DNA of 64,000 nucleotides from CADEEV01 sp032127875 (GCA_032127875.1 JAQBHI010000158.1:4750-68749); one strand, 5' to 3'; shown: positions 50,011-58,835, counted from the first letter of the stretch. Numbers and translations: made by a program. The notes: a model not told the origin generated them from the sequence alone.

Positions 50011-52794
50011 ATGCGAAGGAACCTCGTCGCGCTTCTGGGTGTCGCCATGCTCTGGCTGCCCTCACCCGCCGCGGCCCAGCGCGTCACCGGCAACATCGTC
50101 GGGACGGCAAAGGACGACTCCAGCGCGGCCATGCCGGGCGTCACGGTGACGCTGAGCGGGCCGCTGATCAACGGAGCCCAAACGACCGTGACCAACGGTG
50201 AGGGCTTCTACCGCTTCATCGCCTTGCCGCCAGGCGTGTACAACGTCAGCTTCGCGCTTTCGGGCTTCGCAACGCTCAACCGGCAAGGCGTCAAAGTCGC
50301 GGTGGGCGGCACGGAAGAGATCAGCGTGCTGATGAAGGTGAAGCAGCAGGCCGAAGAGATCACCGTGATCGGCGAAGCGGCCCTGGTGGATACCCACACG
50401 AACCAGGTGAGCACCAACTACGACAAAGACTGGGTCCGCAACGCGCCCGTCCCGCGCTTCAGCATGTTCGACCTCCTCGCAGTCGCGCCCGGCGTCTCCC
50501 AGAACCTCCAGGGGGGGACGACGCTCTCGGTCTTCGGCTCCGGAACCGACGAGAACTCGTTCCAGATCGACGGGACCAACCTGACGTCGGCCACCACCGG
50601 CGAGGCCTGGCCGTATCCCAACACCGACGCGATCGAGGAGATCGAGGTCCTGTCTCTGGGCGCCCCCGCCGAGTACGGCAACCTCACCGGCGCTGTCCTG
50701 AACGTCGTGACACGCCAGGGAACCAACGACTTCCACGGCGACGTCAACTTCTACTTCCAGGCCGACGGCCTGACGAGCACCAACACGACGGCGGAGGAGG
50801 ATGGGGGCTTCCCCTTCCATCGGGAGCACTTCTACGACGCCACCGCCCAGATCCTGGGACCGATCATCAAGGACAAGCTCCACTTCTTCGCGTCGTATCA
50901 GTACCAGACGGACGCCAAGGCGCCGGCGGGCGTCGAGCCTCAATTCTTCACCGACGAGACCGCCCATCGCCCCTTCTTCAAGCTGAACTGGCAGGTCAGC
51001 CCCAAGCACAAGCTGGGCTTCGCCTATCACAACGACTACTACAAGCTGCCGGGAACGCCGGCCGCGAACCTGTCGCCCAGCAACATCGGATCCGACAACG
51101 GCCAGAACCCGACGCCCAATCTCATGTACACGGGCGTGCTGTCGGACAAGACCGTGCTCGAGGCTCGGGCGGCCGGTTTCTGGGGCCACGATCACCTGGA
51201 CCCCCTCGTGGGACCCCTCGTCCAGCCCTACTTCTACGACCTCGACTCGGGCCAGGCCAGCGGCGGCCTCTACTCCTGGTACGACGACCGCACCTACCAG
51301 TCCGCCAGCAGCGTCAAGATCTCCCACTTCGCCGACAACTTCCTGGGCGCCAGCCACGACTTCAAGTTCGGTGTGCAGTACGTCAACGGCGGCGTCAACG
51401 ACGGACGCTTCGGCTACAACGACCAGATCTTCACCTACGAGTACACCTACACGGACTACTACGGGAACGACAGCACGTATCAGCTCGCCTACGGCTACGA
51501 CTTTCCGATCTACTCCTACGCCGCGAACACCGACGGCGTCGGCCTCTTCTTCGACGACACGGTCCGGGTGAATGACAGGCTCACACTGAATCTCGGCCTG
51601 CGCTACGACCACAACAGGGCGCGCATTCCCAATCTCGACATCCTCGACGACGCGGGCAATCCGACCGGGGATGTCATCCCGAAACGGGATCTCTACACCT
51701 GGAACGTCCTGGCGCCGCGCGTCGGCTTCAACCTCAAGCTCACCGGGGACGGGAAGACGGCCCTGAAAGGCCACTATGGCCGCTACTATCGGGGCGTCAT
51801 CACGGCCGAGTACTCGGCGTCGGTGGGCACGTCTCCGGGCATCACTCGCGCGGGCGCCTATGACCTCGAAACCAACACCTTCATCGATCCCGTCGTCACC
51901 GGCTCCAGCCAGAACCAGTCCATCGACCCCAATTACAAGAACCCCTACACCGACCAGTTCATCGCCAGCCTGGAGCGAGAGCTGGGCGGCGACCTGGGGC
52001 TCTCGCTCCACTACGTCCACAAGCAGGGCCGGAGGGGCTCCGCCTGGCGGGACACCACGGGCCAGTTCGAAGACGTGACGATCTTCGACGACACAGGGCC
52101 GGGAGCCACGGGGCAGGCGGTCGGGGTCAAGCGCATCTTGACCGACCCCGCGGACAGCCTTTTCGTGCTCTCGAACGACGAACGGATCAAGACCGACACG
52201 AATGCCTTCACCGCCCAGCTCAACAAGCGCATGTCCAGGGGCTGGCAGTTCACGGCCGCCTATACCTACCTCGACTCGAAGGGGGTCCTGCCCTCGACCC
52301 GCCTCGGCCCAACCGACTCGCAGCGCGCGGCGGCTCGTTTCACGACCTTCGGCCAGAACCCCAACGACTTCGTCAACGCGGGGGGAAAGCTCCTCGCGGA
52401 CCGTCCCCACACCTTCAAGACCCAGTTCGTGGCCGAGCTGCCCCATGGCTTCCTGGTCGGTGCCAACTACCTGTTCCAGAGCGGGCGGGCCTGGGCCCGG
52501 AGGTCGCGCATTGCCGACCTCGGTTACCCGAACCCTGTGGAGATCAACATCGACGAGCGCGACGGCAGCCGGCGCGTGCCCAACCAGAGCATCCTCGACG
52601 TGCGCCTCCAGAAGAGCTTCAAGTTCAGCGACCAGGTGCAATTCCGGGCTTTCGCCGATTTCCTGAACCTGTTCAACACGGGCAACCACCAGGGGGTGCT
52701 GGGCCGACGCGTGGACGTGCCGGAAACCTTCGGCGTTCCGAGCGACTTCCTGCTCCCGCGGCGGCTCATGCTGGGCGCCAAGCTGACGTTCTAG
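50011..52794 (+). CDS. TonB-dependent receptor with N-terminal carboxypeptidase-regulatory-like domain
   Basis: Outer-membrane active transporter of 927 aa. Signal peptide (about 1-23, ending AAA-Q), a CarboxypepD_reg-like beta sandwich (GNIVGTAKDDSSAAMPGVTV, then GEGFYRFIALPPGVYNVSF) near 28-105, a plug domain with FSMFDLLAVAPGV and EEIEVLSLGAPAEYGNLTGAVL near 150-235, and a C-terminal beta barrel rich in Tyr/Asp segments. The last residues MLGAKLTF end with the aromatic outer-membrane insertion signal. No TonB box consensus is obvious. This architecture is abundant in Acidobacteriota and often tied to glycan or oligopeptide uptake. It is closed by a perfect hairpin. Confidence 0.92.
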   Translation: MRRNLVALLGVAMLWLPSPAAAQRVTGNIVGTAKDDSSAAMPGVTVTLSGPLINGAQTTVTNGEGFYRFIALPPGVYNVSFALSGFATLNRQGVKVAVGGTEEISVLMKVKQQAEEITVIGEAALVDTHTNQVSTNYDKDWVRNAPVPRFSMFDLLAVAPGVSQNLQGGTTLSVFGSGTDENSFQIDGTNLTSATTGEAWPYPNTDAIEEIEVLSLGAPAEYGNLTGAVLNVVTRQGTNDFHGDVNFYFQADGLTSTNTTAEEDGGFPFHREHFYDATAQILGPIIKDKLHFFASYQYQTDAKAPAGVEPQFFTDETAHRPFFKLNWQVSPKHKLGFAYHNDYYKLPGTPAANLSPSNIGSDNGQNPTPNLMYTGVLSDKTVLEARAAGFWGHDHLDPLVGPLVQPYFYDLDSGQASGGLYSWYDDRTYQSASSVKISHFADNFLGASHDFKFGVQYVNGGVNDGRFGYNDQIFTYEYTYTDYYGNDSTYQLAYGYDFPIYSYAANTDGVGLFFDDTVRVNDRLTLNLGLRYDHNRARIPNLDILDDAGNPTGDVIPKRDLYTWNVLAPRVGFNLKLTGDGKTALKGHYGRYYRGVITAEYSASVGTSPGITRAGAYDLETNTFIDPVVTGSSQNQSIDPNYKNPYTDQFIASLERELGGDLGLSLHYVHKQGRRGSAWRDTTGQFEDVTIFDDTGPGATGQAVGVKRILTDPADSLFVLSNDERIKTDTNAFTAQLNKRMSRGWQFTAAYTYLDSKGVLPSTRLGPTDSQRAAARFTTFGQNPNDFVNAGGKLLADRPHTFKTQFVAELPHGFLVGANYLFQSGRAWARRSRIADLGYPNPVEINIDERDGSRRVPNQSILDVRLQKSFKFSDQVQFRAFADFLNLFNTGNHQGVLGRRVDVPETFGVPSDFLLPRRLMLGAKLTF

Positions 52795-52827
52795 AGGACC
52801 TCCCCGGGCGCGCTTCTGGCCCACCAT

Positions 52828-52852
52828 GCCGCGCGAAGTGAATTCGCGCGGC
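52828..52852. terminator. Perfect hairpin between convergent TonB receptor and sulfatase genes
   Basis: GCCGCGCGAA (52828-52837), loop GTGAA, TTCGCGCGGC (52843-52852): a 10-bp perfect stem placed between the two stop codons. There is no T run, so it may act by structure or with Rho. Confidence 0.65.
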
Positions 52853-52857
52853 GCCAG

Positions 52858-54966
52858 CTAGCGGCTCGTGGTTTGGCGCAGCTGCTCGCGTGCGGGAGCG
52901 AAGCGCGGGTCGAGCTGCAGGCTCTTCTCGAAGAAGGGCCGCGCGTCGCTGCGACGTCCCTGCCGCAGTATCGCCAGGCCGAGGTTGTAGGCGTACTGGG
53001 CGTTCTCCTTGTCCCGCTCCAGAGCCTGGCGGAACGCCTTCTCCGCCTCGGCCATCTCCTCGTGGGCGCCCAGGACCATGCCCAGGGAATTCCAGAAGGA
53101 AGCCTGTGCTGCGTCCAGCGCCACGGCCTCGCGCATCAGCTCGATGGAACGGGGCAGATTCCCGGCATCGCGATGCAGCTCGCCCAGGCGCACACGGGCG
53201 AGGGCGTTGGTCGGGGCGACGGGCAGCGCGGCCTCGTACGCGCCGATCGCTTCGTCCCGCTTGCCCATCTTCAGCAGGACCGCGGCCTCGCGGATCCGGA
53301 GGCTTCCGTCCTTCGGCGCCGCCTGCTGTCCCTTCCTGAGCGTGGCGAGAGCGCCGGTCAGGTCGCCCCGAGCCAGGCGGCACTCGGCCAGCGCTTCGTA
53401 GGCCTTGCCATAGGCCGGCTGATAGCGGATCGCGCCCTCGAAATGGGTTTCCGCCTCGCGCAGCCGTTTCAGCCCGACCAGCGCCCGGCCGAGGTAGTAG
53501 TGGACCTCGAAGCTCTCGATCTTCTTCGCGAGCAGCGCGCGAAAACGCGCAACGCTGGTGGCGTACTGCTTCTCCCGGAGCGCGATCAGGCCCCCGCGGA
53601 TCAGCCGGTTCGCGACCTTGAACTCCTCGATCTGGTCCTTCGGATCCGCCCCGGGCGACGAGCCCTGCCCCGGTGCGCCGGCTCCGAGGTAGCCCAGGGC
53701 GCCAAGCTTTTCGAGCAGGTCCTCAGGCACGCTCTCGGCGCCGGCTGCCGCCGGGCCCCGGGCGCGCTCGGCGTCGAGGATGCGCCCAAGCGCCGCGCGC
53801 AGCGCCTCGGCTCGCTGCGGCTGGGCTGCCAGCAGATTGTGCATCTCGCCCGGGTCGTGCTTCAGGTCGTAGAGCTCGGGGCGGGGCGCCTGAATGTACT
53901 TCCAACGTCCCTCGCGCAGGGCCCTGAGATCGCTCCAGCCGAAGTGCAGCAGCGGCAGGAGCGATTCAGCGTAGGTCGGGGTTTCGGCTGGCGCCGGGAG
54001 GCCGCGCAGGGCGTCGGCGAGGCTGCGGCCCGAGAAGCGCGCCTGGGCGGGGCGCACCACGCCGACGAGGTCCAGGACCGTCGGGGCGACGTCGATGCTG
54101 CGAACCGTCACGCCAAGACGGCCCCCGGCGACGACGCCCGGGCCACGCACGAGCAGCGGCACGCGAAGCGTCGACTGGTAGACGAAGAAGCCGTGGGCGG
54201 ATTCCGCGTGCTCCCCGAGGCCTTCACCATGGTCGGCGGTCACGACGAGCAGCGTCTCCTGCCGCATCCCCAGGCGCTCGAGGGTCGCGTCCAGGCGCCC
54301 AATCAGCTCGTCGGCCCAGGCCACCTCCCCGTCGTAGGGACGCCCCGCGTAGCGCGACGCGTACGGCTCCGGCGGCTCGTAGGGATCATGGGGATCGTAC
54401 AGGTGGAGCCACAGGAAGACCCGCCCGGAATGATTCGCCTCGAGCCATGCCGTGGCGTCCCCCAGCGTTTCGTCGCCGCGCTTCTGGATGGTGTTCAGAA
54501 AGCGGGCGTCGTCGGTGTCGCCCTGGAAGCGATCCCCGTAGCTGTCGAAACCACGGTTCAGGCCCGACTGCTGCGAGAGCACGATCGAGGACACGAACGC
54601 CCCGGTTTCGAAGCTGGCGGCCTTCATCGCCTCGGCCAGCGTCGGGACGTTCGGCAGCAGCGTCGGGGAGACGTTGTCACGGATGCCGTGCTCCGAAGGC
54701 AGCAGGCCCGTGAGCAAAGACGTGTGCGATGGCCGCGTCAGGGCGACCTGCACCATGGCCTCGGACGCCATCGCTCCTTCGCGAGAGATCCGGTCGAGGT
54801 TCGGCGTCGCGACGTCGCGGCTCCCGTAGCAGCCGAGGCGGTCGGCTCGCAGCGTGTCGATGGTGACCAGCACGACATGGCGTGCGCGCGGCGGCGCTGC
54901 CTCGGGTGTCGGGCGCGGCACGCAGGCGGCGAGCGCCGCGATGCCCAGCGCGACGAGCCTACGCAT
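52858..54966 (-). CDS. Sulfatase-like hydrolase with TPR repeats, lipoprotein
   Basis: ATG at 54966 starts a lipoprotein signal MRRLVALGIAALAAC (lipobox LAAC) and gives 702 aa. Residues about 33-400 are an alkaline-phosphatase-superfamily domain: VTIDTLRADRLGCYG, then TRPSHTSLLTGLLPSEHGI, LHLYDPHDPYEPP and VTADHGEGLGEHAESAHG with metal ligands. The true sulfatase C/S-x-P-S-R formylglycine motif is absent; Thr occupies the nucleophile position, as in phosphodiesterase-type members. Residues about 480-700 are four to five TPR repeats (FEVHYYLGRALVGLKRLREA, AYEALAECRLARGDLTGAL). It overlaps sseA by eight bases at its start. Target substrate unknown, possibly surface glycans or phospholipids. Confidence 0.87.
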   Translation of the reverse strand: MRRLVALGIAALAACVPRPTPEAAPPRARHVVLVTIDTLRADRLGCYGSRDVATPNLDRISREGAMASEAMVQVALTRPSHTSLLTGLLPSEHGIRDNVSPTLLPNVPTLAEAMKAASFETGAFVSSIVLSQQSGLNRGFDSYGDRFQGDTDDARFLNTIQKRGDETLGDATAWLEANHSGRVFLWLHLYDPHDPYEPPEPYASRYAGRPYDGEVAWADELIGRLDATLERLGMRQETLLVVTADHGEGLGEHAESAHGFFVYQSTLRVPLLVRGPGVVAGGRLGVTVRSIDVAPTVLDLVGVVRPAQARFSGRSLADALRGLPAPAETPTYAESLLPLLHFGWSDLRALREGRWKYIQAPRPELYDLKHDPGEMHNLLAAQPQRAEALRAALGRILDAERARGPAAAGAESVPEDLLEKLGALGYLGAGAPGQGSSPGADPKDQIEEFKVANRLIRGGLIALREKQYATSVARFRALLAKKIESFEVHYYLGRALVGLKRLREAETHFEGAIRYQPAYGKAYEALAECRLARGDLTGALATLRKGQQAAPKDGSLRIREAAVLLKMGKRDEAIGAYEAALPVAPTNALARVRLGELHRDAGNLPRSIELMREAVALDAAQASFWNSLGMVLGAHEEMAEAEKAFRQALERDKENAQYAYNLGLAILRQGRRSDARPFFEKSLQLDPRFAPAREQLRQTTSR

Positions 54967-55804
54967 CTCCCGTGGCCACGGGCAGGCTGGGGTCGGAGCT
55001 CCACTCGCTCCAGCTCCCGCCGTAGAGGCGACCTCGCAGGCCGGCGAGATCCAGGGCCAGCAGGTCGTGGCAGGCGGTGACACCCGAGCCGCAGTAGACG
55101 ATGGGCTCCTCGCGATCGGCGCCGAGGCTGGCATAGCGGGTGCGAAGCTCCAGAGGCGAACGGAAGACCGGCGAAGGATCGGCCGTGAGGTTGTCGGAGT
55201 ACGGCGCGCTGCGCGCGCCGGGAATGTGACCCGCCCGCGGGTCGATCGGCTCGAGCTCCCCACGGTAGCGTTCGGCCGCACGAGCATCGAGAACCACGGC
55301 CCCGGGATCCAGCGCCAGCATCTCGGCCTTGCTGAGCACCGCCCCGGGCCGGGCGCGGGGCGTGAAGGTCGCAGGCTGGATTGCCGGCGCCCGCGTATCG
55401 ACGGGACGACCCTCGGCCTGCCACTTCACGATCCCGCCGTCGAGCACGGCCACCGCTTCATGGCCGTAGGCGCGCAGCAGGAACCACAGCCGCGCGGCCA
55501 CCGCGCCGGCCTGGTCGTCGTAAGCGACCACCTGCGTCCTATCCCCCACCCCGGCGCCTGTCATGACACGGGCCACCTGCGCGGCATTCGGCCAGGGATG
55601 TCGACCCAGCGGACCGCCGCGCCGGCCGCCGGGGGCCGCCAGGCCTTCTTCCACGTCGAGGAACAGCGCCCCGGGGATGTGGCCGGCCTGCCAGGCATCC
55701 CGCCCGCGCCGGGCGGGATCGAGATACCAGCGCACGTCCACGATGCGCAACTCGCCGTCGGCCAGATGCTCGGCGAGCCAGTCGGTATCGACGAGCGCCC
55801 CCAC
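54959..55804 (-). CDS. sseA: 3-mercaptopyruvate/thiosulfate sulfurtransferase
   Basis: Two-rhodanese-domain enzyme, 281 aa. The N-terminal domain lacks the catalytic Cys (VVAYDDQAGAVAARLWFLL) as expected for the structural half. The C-terminal domain has the active loop IVYCGSGVTACHDLLAL near 237-253; CGSGVTA is the mercaptopyruvate type rather than the CRKGVT of thiosulfate rhodaneses. Other family segments are HIPGALFLDVEEGLAAPGG near 42 and GHIPGARSAPYSDNL near 191. It starts three bases after the DUF4412-like gene and overlaps the sulfatase gene. Confidence 0.92.
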   Translation of the reverse strand: MGALVDTDWLAEHLADGELRIVDVRWYLDPARRGRDAWQAGHIPGALFLDVEEGLAAPGGRRGGPLGRHPWPNAAQVARVMTGAGVGDRTQVVAYDDQAGAVAARLWFLLRAYGHEAVAVLDGGIVKWQAEGRPVDTRAPAIQPATFTPRARPGAVLSKAEMLALDPGAVVLDARAAERYRGELEPIDPRAGHIPGARSAPYSDNLTADPSPVFRSPLELRTRYASLGADREEPIVYCGSGVTACHDLLALDLAGLRGRLYGGSWSEWSSDPSLPVATGDA

Positions 55805-55807
55805 GGC

Positions 55808-56575
55808 CTACTGGATCATCTTCTTCATCGGCGAGTCGCCTCGCTTGAAGCCAGCCGGCACCTCGAACGCGGAAGCCGGAATCGGGCCCCGCCTGATCTC
55901 GGTGACCTCGCTGGTGTTCGTGGAAGACTTGCCCATGACCTTCACCGAACTGCTGTGAAACAGCGGGAAGCCCTGCATTGTCTTCATCTTCTCCTGCATT
56001 TCCGCGATGCCCTTGCCCATCGGACCCATCGACTGTCCGATCGACGCCAGCGACTCGGACAGCTCCTTGTAACGCGTCCAGGCCTGGGTGGGAATCGGGA
56101 CTTCGCTGGAGATGCACTGCTCCGACGACATCATCTCGCCCATCTTCATCGTCCAGCTCTCGCAGGAGTAGCCGGCGATCTTCCTGGCCACCCCGGTCTT
56201 CTGCACGCTGAGCGAGGCGCCCGCGCCGCCCATCATCTTGGCCATCATCTCGCGGGCTTGAGGCGGCATGTTCTTCATCTGCTCGTCCATTTTTTTCATC
56301 TGTTCCTGAAGCTTCGCTGTCATGGCGGCGAGGTCCTGCGCCGTGATGACGTAGTACTCCTTCTTCTTGGAGTCGATCACGGTCATGTTGCCGCTGGCCG
56401 CGTCCAGCAGGAATTCCTGACCCTCGGCCTGGGACATGCGGATGTGGTCGTTCGTCAGATAGTTGGTGCTGGTTCCTGCGGGGGCACCGTCGCGGGTGAG
56501 CTTCGAGACGATGGTCAGGTCTTCGGCCGCAGCGCTGGCCACGGCGAAGCACGTCGCAAGTACGAGAGCGCGCAT
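55808..56575 (-). CDS. Exported DUF4412-like protein
   Basis: ATG at 56575 with AAGGAGG nine bases upstream starts a signal peptide (MRALVLATCFAVASAAAEDL), giving 255 aa. The body has a beta-rich first part (IVSKLTRDGAPAGTSTNYLT, EFLLDAASGNMTVIDSKKKE), a long Met/Lys-rich amphipathic helix (LQEQMKKMDEQMKNMPPQAR) and a domain with GYSCESWTMKMGEMMSSEQC containing two cysteines. This arrangement is what I know as DUF4412 (a periplasmic domain of unknown role); the assignment is by pattern. First gene of the sseA-sulfatase operon. Confidence 0.65.
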   Translation of the reverse strand: MRALVLATCFAVASAAAEDLTIVSKLTRDGAPAGTSTNYLTNDHIRMSQAEGQEFLLDAASGNMTVIDSKKKEYYVITAQDLAAMTAKLQEQMKKMDEQMKNMPPQAREMMAKMMGGAGASLSVQKTGVARKIAGYSCESWTMKMGEMMSSEQCISSEVPIPTQAWTRYKELSESLASIGQSMGPMGKGIAEMQEKMKTMQGFPLFHSSSVKVMGKSSTNTSEVTEIRRGPIPASAFEVPAGFKRGDSPMKKMIQ

Positions 56576-56640
56576 CAGAGCAAGCCTCCTTCGAGAAGAG
56601 CGAATGAAAAGCATAGCATGGGGCACGCGGCCCGCCCTGC

Positions 56641-56646
56641 TATACT
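56641..56646 (+). promoter_or_regulatory. -10-like TATACT before the ferredoxin gene
   Basis: TATACT ends six bases before the GTG at 56653, the same spacing as at mnmA. No Shine-Dalgarno sequence is seen. Confidence 0.45.
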
Positions 56647-56652
56647 CGGCCA

Positions 56653-56979
56653 GTGCCCAGGCCGGAGCGTCACGTTCTCATTTGCCTCAACAGGCGGCCC
56701 CCCGGCAACCCGAAAGGCTCGTGCGCGGAGAAGGGCTCCGAGGCGCTCTACGATGCGTTGCGCGACCGGGTCAAGGCGCGCGGGCTGCGCGGCCGGGTGA
56801 TCGTGAACCGCACCAGCTGCCTCAAGCACTGCTCTCGCGGGGTCACCGTCGCGGTTTATCCCGACAACGTGTGGTACGCAGAGGTCACCGATGCGGACCT
56901 CGACGAGATCTGCGTCGCGCACCTCGAGGGCGGCCAGCCTGTCGGACGCCTCGCCATGCCCGACATCCCCTGGGAGTGA
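56653..56979 (+). CDS. Thioredoxin-like [2Fe-2S] ferredoxin
   Basis: 108 aa. Four cysteines are spaced as in the thioredoxin-fold ferredoxin group (as in Aquifex Fd4 or the NuoE C-terminal part): Cys-11 in HVLICLN, Cys-24 in PKGSCAEKGSE, and Cys-55/Cys-59 in RTSCLKHCSRGVTVAVYPD. The end PDNVWYAEVTDADLDEI is also conserved in the family. The usual partner is unknown; it is monocistronic and convergent with an HTH gene. GTG start is set by homology. Confidence 0.88.
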   Translation: MPRPERHVLICLNRRPPGNPKGSCAEKGSEALYDALRDRVKARGLRGRVIVNRTSCLKHCSRGVTVAVYPDNVWYAEVTDADLDEICVAHLEGGQPVGRLAMPDIPWE

Positions 56980-56985
56980 GCGGCG

Positions 56986-57336
56986 CTACTTCCGGGTGGA
57001 AAGCTTCCGGCCCACCGCGGGATTGACGCGGGCCAGTTCCTTCAGAAACACCGTGGCGTCGATGGCGCCGTCGCGCAGGAACTGGCTCACCTCGCGCGCA
57101 AACTCGGCCACGACCTCGCGATCGCTCGAGGCTTCCTTGTGGACGACGGTGCGCTTGTGAAGGCGCCCGTCACCGATCAGGCGCTTCACGAGGCTCACGC
57201 GCGACGAGCTCCACAGCCGGTAGCCTTTCTTGTTACGCGGGGGTTCCGGAACCTTGCCCGCGTACAGCCAGTTCAGCAGCGTTTGTTTGCTGACCTTCAG
57301 CTCGTGAGCCACCTCGAGGGTGGTCAGGTATTTCAT
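56986..57336 (-). CDS. MerR/excisionase-type HTH protein
   Basis: 116 aa from ATG 57336 (a longer start at 57369 adds 11 residues; neither has a strong ribosome site). A winged-helix DNA-binding part is at the start: LTTLEVAHELKVSKQTLLNW then LYAGKVPEP and NKKGYRLWSSSRVSLVKRL, typical of MerR/HTH_17. The C-terminal half is helical with no ligand domain recognised. It is divergent from the ECF sigma gene. Confidence 0.72.
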   Translation of the reverse strand: MKYLTTLEVAHELKVSKQTLLNWLYAGKVPEPPRNKKGYRLWSSSRVSLVKRLIGDGRLHKRTVVHKEASSDREVVAEFAREVSQFLRDGAIDATVFLKELARVNPAVGRKLSTRK

Positions 57337-57492
57337 CGGGAGCCAGGCGGCGATTCTCTCCGATCCCATGAGCGCCCGTCAACGAACCGGCCAAGCCGTG
57401 GCACAATCACGCCCTTGTCCGGCACGGCCGGGAATAGGAGGCGGGCGCTCTCGTTCCTGACGTATTGGGGATGCTGGCGTACCCAAGAACTG

Positions 57493-57987
57493 TTGAATCG
57501 AGAAGCAGGTTTCGAAAAGGAAGCGCTTCCCCAGTGGAGAAGCCTGTTCCGCACCGCGTGTCGCCTGACGCGGAACGCGCACGATGCCGAGGATCTCGTG
57601 CAGGAAACCATGCTCAGGGCCTATCGTGGCTTCGATCGCTACCAGCCGAACACCAACATCCGGGCCTGGCTGTACACGATCCTGCACCGGGTCCATCAAG
57701 ATGGCCTGCGCCGCAAGCGCCGCTCGCCCGGTTTCGACGAGCTCCCCGAGGATGGTCCCGCTGTGAAGCCGGCGCAGGCCTTCGTGGCCGCGGGCGGCGA
57801 GGATCTCGCCCGGGCGCTCGCCCACCTGGCAGAGCCCTATCGTTCGGCGGTGGTGCTGCGCGACCTCGAGGAGCTGAGCTATCAGGAGATCGCGCACATT
57901 CTCGAGGTGCCCGTGGGCACGGTGATGTCGCGGATCCACCGCGGACGCGCGCAGCTGCGCAAGGCCCTGCTCGGGGACCAGCCGTGA
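57493..57987 (+). CDS. ECF-family RNA polymerase sigma factor
   Basis: TTG at 57493 gives 164 aa; upstream in-frame sequence has no better start. Region 2 is LVQETMLRAYRGFDRYQPNT near 36-55 and LYTILHRVHQDGLRR near 61, and region 4 is LSYQEIAHILEVPVGTVMSR near 128-147 with IHRGRAQLRKAL. It overlaps the anti-sigma gene by four bases, the usual gene pair arrangement. The target genes are not known; an autoregulatory promoter is expected upstream of 57493 but none is clear. Confidence 0.92.
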   Translation: MNREAGFEKEALPQWRSLFRTACRLTRNAHDAEDLVQETMLRAYRGFDRYQPNTNIRAWLYTILHRVHQDGLRRKRRSPGFDELPEDGPAVKPAQAFVAAGGEDLARALAHLAEPYRSAVVLRDLEELSYQEIAHILEVPVGTVMSRIHRGRAQLRKALLGDQP

Positions 57988-58718
57988 GCTGCAATCCCGA
58001 GCTCGTCACCGGCTACGTGGACGCCGCGCTCGACGACGCGGCCCGCGCCGAGGTCGAGGCGCACCTGGCGGAATGTGCGGTCTGCCGCGAGCAGGCGGAG
58101 GCCGAGAGGCAGCTGCGCGCCGCGCTGCGCACGCTGCCCGCGGCCGAGCCCCGCCGGGGCTTCGAGGCCGATTTACGCCGGTCGCTGCTGCGCGCTCGAC
58201 CCTCGCCCCTGCGCATGTTGCTGCCGATCGCTGCAGTGCTGGTCCTGGCTTTCTTCGGGGGCCTGCGGCTGCCGGGCGTGCTGGCCTGGGAGCTAGCACG
58301 CGATCACAAGAACTGCTTTGGTCAGGAATCCCTGCCCGCCGAGGTCTGGGGTGGCGACGCCGCGGTGATCGTCCGCTGGTTCGAGGCCCATGGCACGAGC
58401 CTGCCTCCGATCCCCGACGGCGCCGGTGGCCTGAGCCTGGTGGGCGGGCGTCGCTGCCCGCTCGTCGATCGATCCGTCGCGCACCTGTTCTATGCCGCGG
58501 GCAAGCGGCGCGTTTCGCTCTTCGTAGTACCCGGCTCCGTGGCGCTGAGCGACCGCTACCAGACCACGGCGCGCCACGAGGCGGTTCGCATCTTCCAGGT
58601 CGCGGGCCAGCTAGTGGGCGTGGTCGGCGAAAATGAAGACGATGTGCGCGCCTTCGAGCGTAGCTTTCGTTCGACCAGCGCCTCGACGAGCCGCGAGGCT
58701 GGCGAGCCGGAGGTTTGA
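57984..58718 (+). CDS. Zinc-finger anti-sigma factor
   Basis: GTG at 57984 overlaps the sigma stop (GTGA). 244 aa. The cytoplasmic zinc-binding anti-sigma domain has Cys-3 and HLAECAVCREQ near 27-37 (HxxxCxxC motif). A membrane helix follows at about 77-96 (MLLPIAAVLVLAFFGGLRL), then a periplasmic part with several Cys (DHKNCFGQESL, GRRCPLVD). The extracytoplasmic domain resembles the redox- or metal-related anti-sigma group (DUF3379-like unclear). It is the last gene before the tRNA and its stop overlaps the tRNA promoter. Confidence 0.88.
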   Translation: MSCNPELVTGYVDAALDDAARAEVEAHLAECAVCREQAEAERQLRAALRTLPAAEPRRGFEADLRRSLLRARPSPLRMLLPIAAVLVLAFFGGLRLPGVLAWELARDHKNCFGQESLPAEVWGGDAAVIVRWFEAHGTSLPPIPDGAGGLSLVGGRRCPLVDRSVAHLFYAAGKRRVSLFVVPGSVALSDRYQTTARHEAVRIFQVAGQLVGVVGENEDDVRAFERSFRSTSASTSREAGEPEV

Positions 58719-58743
58719 CCCGCAGCGCGCGCCTTGATAGCAT
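58715..58743 (+). promoter_or_regulatory. tRNA-Ala promoter
   Basis: TTGACC (58715-58720), 17 bp, TAGCAT (58738-58743), with the tRNA starting 16 bases downstream. The -35 covers the anti-sigma stop codon. Confidence 0.6.
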
Positions 58744-58759
58744 CGCGTTTTCTCGCCGT

Positions 58760-58835
58760 GGGGCTGTAGCGCAGTTGGGAGCGCGCGTGAATGGCATTCA
58801 CGAGGTCAGGGGTTCGATCCCCCTCAGCTCCACCA
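58760..58835 (+). tRNA. tRNA-Ala (anticodon GGC)
   Basis: 76 bases including encoded CCA. The acceptor stem GGGGCTG/CAGCTCC closes with one G-T pair, the D stem is GCGC/GCGC, the anticodon stem CGTGA/TCACG carries loop ATGGCAT with anticodon GGC, and the T stem AGGGG/CCCCT has loop TTCGATC. Its 3' half appears again in degenerate form at 62633, as expected for a tRNA used as an integration site. Confidence 0.95.

Noticed and set aside
50062..52827. 921-codon open frame on the minus strand, opposite the TonB receptor
   Set aside because: Its composition (Val, Glu, Arg, Gly repeats) is that of a third-position shadow. The receptor has signal peptide, plug and barrel.
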